Shown one piece after another: positions 60,192 through 64,000 of a stretch of 64,000 nt of DNA; position 1 is the stretch's first letter; every line of letters starts with the position of its first letter. The notes under the pieces are model-generated. The model did no database searches and had not been told where the DNA came from. It saw only the letters and a list, made by a program, of their open reading frames with translations. The translations under genes and the position numbers were made by a program. The DNA is from Pseudomonadota bacterium (GTDB lineage: Bacteria; Pseudomonadota; Gammaproteobacteria; Steroidobacterales; Steroidobacteraceae), in NCBI GenBank assembly GCA_018241425.1, contig JAFEDU010000002.1:930001-994000 (forward strand), given 5' to 3'.

Positions 60192-62702
60192 ATGGCTGGC
60201 GTACTCGAGGGGGTGCGGGTACTGGATCTGTCATGGGGCATCGCCGGCCCCATGGCGACCATGCTGCTCGCCGACCATGGCGCGCAGGTGACGAAGATCG
60301 AGCCGCCGGGCGGTGACCCGTTCCGCAGCCAGCTCGGCTACCGGGTGTGGCAGCGCGGCAAGCGCAGCGCCGAGCTCAACCTCAAGAAGGCCGAGGACCT
60401 GAAGACCTTCCTCGACCTCGCCGCGCATGCCGACGTGCTGGTGGAGAGCTTCGCCCCCGGCACGACGGCGCGGCTGGGCATCGACTATGCGCGCCTGAGC
60501 GCGCAGAACCCGCGCCTCATCTATTGCTCGATCACGGCCTACGGCCGCGACAACCCGCACTCCGGGCGCCCGGGCTACGACGCCCTGGTGGCGGCACGCG
60601 CCGGACTCCACTGGGAGCAGCGCGGCTGGCCCGAAGGCGCCATCAACCACATGTCCGGGGTGGAGGATCCCTTCGCCGAGGTGGAGATCCCGCTCGAGTG
60701 GCTGCAGGGAGCCCCGCGGCCCGGGCCGCTGTTCCCGGCCTCCTACTGGCCGAGCCTAGGGGCGTTCTTCGCCGCGAGCACTGCCATCTCGGCGGCACTG
60801 CGTGCGCGCGAGGTCACCGGTCGCGGACAGTGGGTCGAGACCTCGCTGCTGCAGGGTGCATTCGCCTGCGCGAGCGGCGTGTGGCAGAAGGCCGAGCGCA
60901 TCGACGTGCCGATGTTCAACAGTTGGATCCTCGGCTCGCGCTCGCCCAAGGGACACTTCGAATGTGCCGATGGCCGGTGGATCCACAACTGGGTTCCCAA
61001 CCCGCGCTTCCTGCTCACGGCCTCGGCCGGCGAGAAGCTGGATGCGACCCCGGACCTGAAGGCGCGCAACGACCCGGATCGCTTCGGTACGGGCCCCGAG
61101 GAAGTGCTGGTGATGATGCACTACCAGCCGCTGCTCGCCGAGGCCGTCCACAAGTTCCCGGCGCGCGAGTGGGTGGAGGCGGCCGCCGTAGGGGGCATGA
61201 CCATCCAGGACGTGCGCCCGCCGGAGGAAGCGCTCACCGACCCGCTGTTCCTGAAGGACGGCTGCGTCACGGAGCTCAAGGATCCCGAACTCGGGCCGCT
61301 GCGCCAGGTGGGCGTGACCTACCGGCTGTCCGCGAACCCCAGTCCCATCACCCGTCCCGCGGCGCGCCGCGGTGAGCACACCGCGGAAGTGAAGCGCGAG
61401 GCAGCGAGCCTCGCCGGGCGTCCCGCACCCGCGCCGGCCGCCGGCCGCAAGCTCGGTGCGCCGCTCGAGGGCATCACGGTCCTCGACCTGGGGCTCGCCA
61501 TCGCAGGTCCCTACGGCACCCAGATCCTGTCCGACCTGGGCGCGACGGTCATCAAGGTCAACGCGCTGTACGACACCTATTGGCACTCCAACCACATCGC
61601 CTACATGGCCAACCGCGGGAAGCGCAGCATTGCGCTCGACCTCAAGGACCCGAGGGCGATGAAGGTGCTGCGGCAGCTGGTCGAGAAGGCCGACGTCGTG
61701 CAGCACAACATGCGCTACGACGCCGCGCAGCGACTGAAGATCGACTACGAGAGCCTGAAGGCGATCAACCCGAAGCTGATCTACTGCCACACGCGCGGCT
61801 TCGAGACCGGGCCGCGCGAGGGCCTGCCCGGCAACGACCAGACCGGGGCGTGCCTGGCCGGCGTGCAGTGGGAAGACGGTGGCATGTCCGGCGGCGGCAA
61901 GCCGCTGTGGTCGTTCAACAGCCTCGGGGACACCGGCAACGGCTTCCTCTCGGCGATCGCGATCCTGCAGGCGCTCTATCACCGCGAGCGCACTGGCGAG
62001 GGGCAGTTCTGCGACACCTCGATCGTCAACGCGCAGCTGCTGAACACTTCCTACGTGGTGGCGCGGCCGGACGGCAGCGGCTTCGAGCGGCCGCGCACCG
62101 ACAAGCGGCAGGTTGGCCATGGCGTGGTGAGCCGCCTGTACGAGACGCGCGAGGGGTGGCTGTGCGTGGTCCTGCCCGCCCAGGAGCACTGGGACCGGTT
62201 CTGCATCGCCACGGGCCTCGAGTCACTGGCGGCCGACGAGCGCTTCGCGACCGCCGCGCTGCGCGCGAGCAACGGCGCGGTGCTCGAGCCGCTCGTCGAG
62301 GCGCGCATGCGCGAGCGCACGGCCGCCGAGTGGTTCAAGGTGCTCGATGCCGCGCAGGTGCCGTGCGAGGTATCGGACCCGAAGTTCAGCCTCAGGCTGC
62401 ACGAGGATCCGGAATTCAGGCGCCGCAACTGGGTGGCTGCCTACGAGCACCCGTTCGTCGGCAAGCTCAACCAGATCGGACTGCTGTTCGATTTCTCGGC
62501 GACCCCGGGGCGCATCCAGGGACCGCCGCTCATCGTCGGGCAGCACAGCCGCGAGATCCTCGCCGAGCTCGGCTATTCCGCCGCCGAGATCGAGGAGCTC
62601 TGCAAGGACTGTGTACTGGCCTGGAGCCTCAAGGAAGGCCACCGCAAGGTGCGCAGCCCCTGGCAGCCGCAGGCACCGGCCGCAACGGAGAACAAGACGT
62701 GA
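60192..62702 (+). CDS. Fused double CaiB/BaiF (type III) CoA-transferase
   Basis: ATG 60192 gives 836 residues, two CaiB domains in one chain. Domain 1 (about 1-425) begins LEGVRVLDLSWGIAGPMATMLLADHGAQVTKIEPP; domain 2 (about 430-836) begins LEGITVLDLGLAIAGPYGTQILSDLGATVIKVNA. The catalytic Asp of CaiB-type transferases is Asp580 (LGDTGNG) in domain 2; the matching place in domain 1 is SYWPSLG, with Trp186. So one active site per fused dimer is likely. It would move CoA from one acid to another, activating a degradation product. Coupled by four bases to the DUF35 gene. Confidence 0.9.
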   Translation: MAGVLEGVRVLDLSWGIAGPMATMLLADHGAQVTKIEPPGGDPFRSQLGYRVWQRGKRSAELNLKKAEDLKTFLDLAAHADVLVESFAPGTTARLGIDYARLSAQNPRLIYCSITAYGRDNPHSGRPGYDALVAARAGLHWEQRGWPEGAINHMSGVEDPFAEVEIPLEWLQGAPRPGPLFPASYWPSLGAFFAASTAISAALRAREVTGRGQWVETSLLQGAFACASGVWQKAERIDVPMFNSWILGSRSPKGHFECADGRWIHNWVPNPRFLLTASAGEKLDATPDLKARNDPDRFGTGPEEVLVMMHYQPLLAEAVHKFPAREWVEAAAVGGMTIQDVRPPEEALTDPLFLKDGCVTELKDPELGPLRQVGVTYRLSANPSPITRPAARRGEHTAEVKREAASLAGRPAPAPAAGRKLGAPLEGITVLDLGLAIAGPYGTQILSDLGATVIKVNALYDTYWHSNHIAYMANRGKRSIALDLKDPRAMKVLRQLVEKADVVQHNMRYDAAQRLKIDYESLKAINPKLIYCHTRGFETGPREGLPGNDQTGACLAGVQWEDGGMSGGGKPLWSFNSLGDTGNGFLSAIAILQALYHRERTGEGQFCDTSIVNAQLLNTSYVVARPDGSGFERPRTDKRQVGHGVVSRLYETREGWLCVVLPAQEHWDRFCIATGLESLAADERFATAALRASNGAVLEPLVEARMRERTAAEWFKVLDAAQVPCEVSDPKFSLRLHEDPEFRRRNWVAAYEHPFVGKLNQIGLLFDFSATPGRIQGPPLIVGQHSREILAELGYSAAEIEELCKDCVLAWSLKEGHRKVRSPWQPQAPAATENKT

Positions 62703-63136
62703 CCCCGACCCCCGAGCCGCAGGCCGCCCCGACGCGGCCCGATCCGGTTTTCACTCCCGACGCCGCCTTTTTCTGGGAGGGCGTCGCGCGCGGCGAGCTC
62801 CTCGGGCAGCGCTGCTCGGAGTGCCACAAGCTGGTCCACCCGCCGCGACCGATGTGTCCGGCCTGCCACAGCGTGAAGCGCGAGACCGTGAAGCTGAGCG
62901 GGCGCGGCAAGGTCTACAGCTGCGTCATCCCGCGCCATCCGGCCCCGCTGGGCTTCGCCGAAGCGCCGCTGGTGGCGCTCATCGAGCTCGAGGAGGGCAT
63001 CCGCCTGGTGTCCAACGTCATCGACATCCCGCCGGCGAGCGTGCGCGCCGGACTCGAGGTGGAGGTGACCTTCGCGCCGACCCGCGGCGGCAAGGCCGTC
63101 CCCGTGTTCCGCCCGCGCCAGGGGGCCCGCCCGTGA
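62699..63136 (+). CDS. DUF35/OB-fold zinc-ribbon protein (thiolase partner)
   Basis: GTG 62699 overlaps the previous TGA (GTGA), giving 145 residues. Zinc-ribbon cysteines are Cys39, Cys42, Cys53 and Cys56 (CSECH and CPACH), followed by an OB fold (GRGKVYSCVIPRHPAPLGF). DUF35 proteins bind CoA and pair with thiolase-like partners; in steroid side-chain removal the DUF35 part of ChsH2 recruits the aldolase Ltp2. The next gene is thiolase-like, so the same pairing is likely. Confidence 0.88.
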   Translation: MTPTPEPQAAPTRPDPVFTPDAAFFWEGVARGELLGQRCSECHKLVHPPRPMCPACHSVKRETVKLSGRGKVYSCVIPRHPAPLGFAEAPLVALIELEEGIRLVSNVIDIPPASVRAGLEVEVTFAPTRGGKAVPVFRPRQGARP

Positions 63137-64000
63137 CGCAGTACGCCGCCATCGCCGGCATCGGCCAGACCGAATTCTCCAAGAACTCCGGCCGCAGCGA
63201 GCTGCAGCTGGCCGCCGAGGCCTCGCTCGCCGCGCTGCAGGACGCCGGGCTCGACCCCGCCGACGTCGACGGCATGATCACCTTCACGCTCGACCCGAGT
63301 GACGAGATCGGCCTCTGCCGGTGCCTCGGGGTCAAGGACCTCGCCTACACGACGCGCATCCCCGGCGGCGGGGCGGCCTCGGTCGCGACCATCTACCAAG
63401 CCATGGCCGCGGTGAACTCCGGGATCGCCGACGTGGTGCTCGTCTGGCGCGCGATGAACGAGCGCTCGGCCTACCGCTTCGGCCAGCCCCTCGTCCCGCC
63501 CTCGGGGGGCGTGGTGAACGTCGCCGGCAACGGCACCGGCTCGCTCCTGTGGTGCATGCCCTTCGGCGCCCAGACGCCGGCAAGCTGGGAAGCGCTCGCG
63601 GCCCAGCGCTACATGGAGGCCTTCGGCGTCACGAACCTGGACCTTGGCCACGTTTCCGTCGCGCAGCGCAGGCACGCGGCGACCAACCCGCGCGCTTGGT
63701 TCTACGGCAAGCCGATCACGCTGGAGGAGCACCAGCAGTCGCGCTGGATCGTCGAGCCGGTGCTGCGCCTCCTGGACTGCTGCCAGGAGAGCGACGGCGG
63801 CGTGGCGCTCGTGGTGACGAGCCTCGAGCGCGCCCGGGACCTGAAGCAGCCGGCGATCAAGATCCAGGCGGCTACGCAGTCGATCCCGGCCGAGGTGGAG
63901 GTGATCTCCAACTACTACCACGGCGACCTGACCATGATGCCGGAGGCCCACGGGGTCGCGCGGCGGCTGTACGCCAAGGCCGGCATGCGCCCCGAGGACA
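63133..64000 (+). CDS. Thiolase-fold protein, probable Ltp2-like aldolase or acyltransferase (partial)
   Basis: GTG 63133 overlaps the DUF35 stop and the frame runs past the window end (about 289 codons seen). YAAIAGIGQTEFSKNSGRSELQLAAEASLAALQDAGLDPADVD is the lipid-transfer/SCP2-thiolase N-terminus. At the nucleophile position the text is IPGGGAASVATIYQAM, with no cysteine, as in Ltp1/Ltp2 aldolases that use tyrosines instead. With the DUF35 partner it probably performs a retro-aldol cleavage on a CoA ester. The C-terminal half, which would carry the key tyrosines and His, is outside the window. Confidence 0.85.
   Translation, partial: MTQYAAIAGIGQTEFSKNSGRSELQLAAEASLAALQDAGLDPADVDGMITFTLDPSDEIGLCRCLGVKDLAYTTRIPGGGAASVATIYQAMAAVNSGIADVVLVWRAMNERSAYRFGQPLVPPSGGVVNVAGNGTGSLLWCMPFGAQTPASWEALAAQRYMEAFGVTNLDLGHVSVAQRRHAATNPRAWFYGKPITLEEHQQSRWIVEPVLRLLDCCQESDGGVALVVTSLERARDLKQPAIKIQAATQSIPAEVEVISNYYHGDLTMMPEAHGVARRLYAKAGMRPED

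Noticed and set aside
1-64000. tRNA, rRNA, CRISPR arrays, insertion sequences, integrases or phage genes
   Set aside because: Looked for conserved stems, direct repeat arrays, transposase motifs and flanking repeats; none were seen.

Overview
The window is compact, GC-rich, free-living proteobacterial DNA. The two TonB-dependent outer-membrane receptors, PQQ dehydrogenases, CysNC fusion and Lrp-type regulators suggest a gammaproteobacterial steroid degrader; that placement is inference, not shown by a marker gene. Coding density is very high, and no gene-free gap exceeds about 250 bases. I saw no rRNA, tRNA, insertion sequence, CRISPR array or phage gene. All family assignments come from reading the proteins and comparing them with remembered family members; no search or alignment program was run.

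Layout. 1-8133: housekeeping and accessory genes (end of a fumarylacetoacetase, a queuosine-precursor transporter, a barrel protein, a Gly/Tyr/His-rich secreted protein, an FG-GAP lipoprotein, HAD, VOC and HIT proteins, a PPOX-like protein and an aspartic protease). 8347-10668: TonB receptor 1. 10791-17123: an eight-gene operon of SDRs, NTF2-fold proteins and a two-subunit B12 acyl-CoA mutase with its MeaB chaperone; the mutase lacks the usual substrate-binding residues. 17120-21473: a TetR gene with a perfect palindromic operator, divergent from cysD-cysNC-cysQ (PAPS synthesis and PAP removal).

21648-35152 is one long plus-strand run. An hsaC-like meta-cleavage dioxygenase leads a near-complete set for steroid C/D-ring (HIP) breakdown: ipdA, ipdB, ipdC, echA20, two acyl-CoA dehydrogenases, fadA6, an SDR, ipdF, a MaoC hydratase and a second thiolase. 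Two coupled Lrp/AsnC regulators and an Old Yellow Enzyme relative end the run. 35158-43697 holds upper-pathway steroid enzymes: ketosteroid isomerase, 3-ketosteroid-delta1-dehydrogenase, a PAPS-type sulfotransferase, an SDR, a KshA-like Rieske oxygenase, two NTF2-fold proteins, a VOC protein and a second KstD-like flavoprotein. 43798-50342: a cytochrome c-PQQ dehydrogenase, TonB receptor 2 and a second PQQ dehydrogenase. 50332-58833: a Baeyer-Villiger monooxygenase, two DUF1214 proteins, a Gfo/Idh/MocA oxidoreductase, a haloalkane-dehalogenase-like hydrolase, a second Rieske oxygenase and an SDR. 59080-64000: amidohydrolase, fused double CaiB CoA-transferase, DUF35 protein and a thiolase-like aldolase candidate (cut by the window end).

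Read together, the window is a steroid (or steroid-like terpenoid) catabolic island covering uptake, delta5 isomerisation, delta1 dehydrogenation, 9-alpha hydroxylation, A-ring meta-cleavage and C/D-ring degradation. The most notable new signals are a shared promoter architecture upstream of TonB receptor 1 and the hsaC-HIP operon, whose upstream spacing recurs at receptor 2; the unusual mutase; the co-location of PAPS synthesis with a sulfotransferase; and the double CaiB protein in which only one half keeps the catalytic aspartate.
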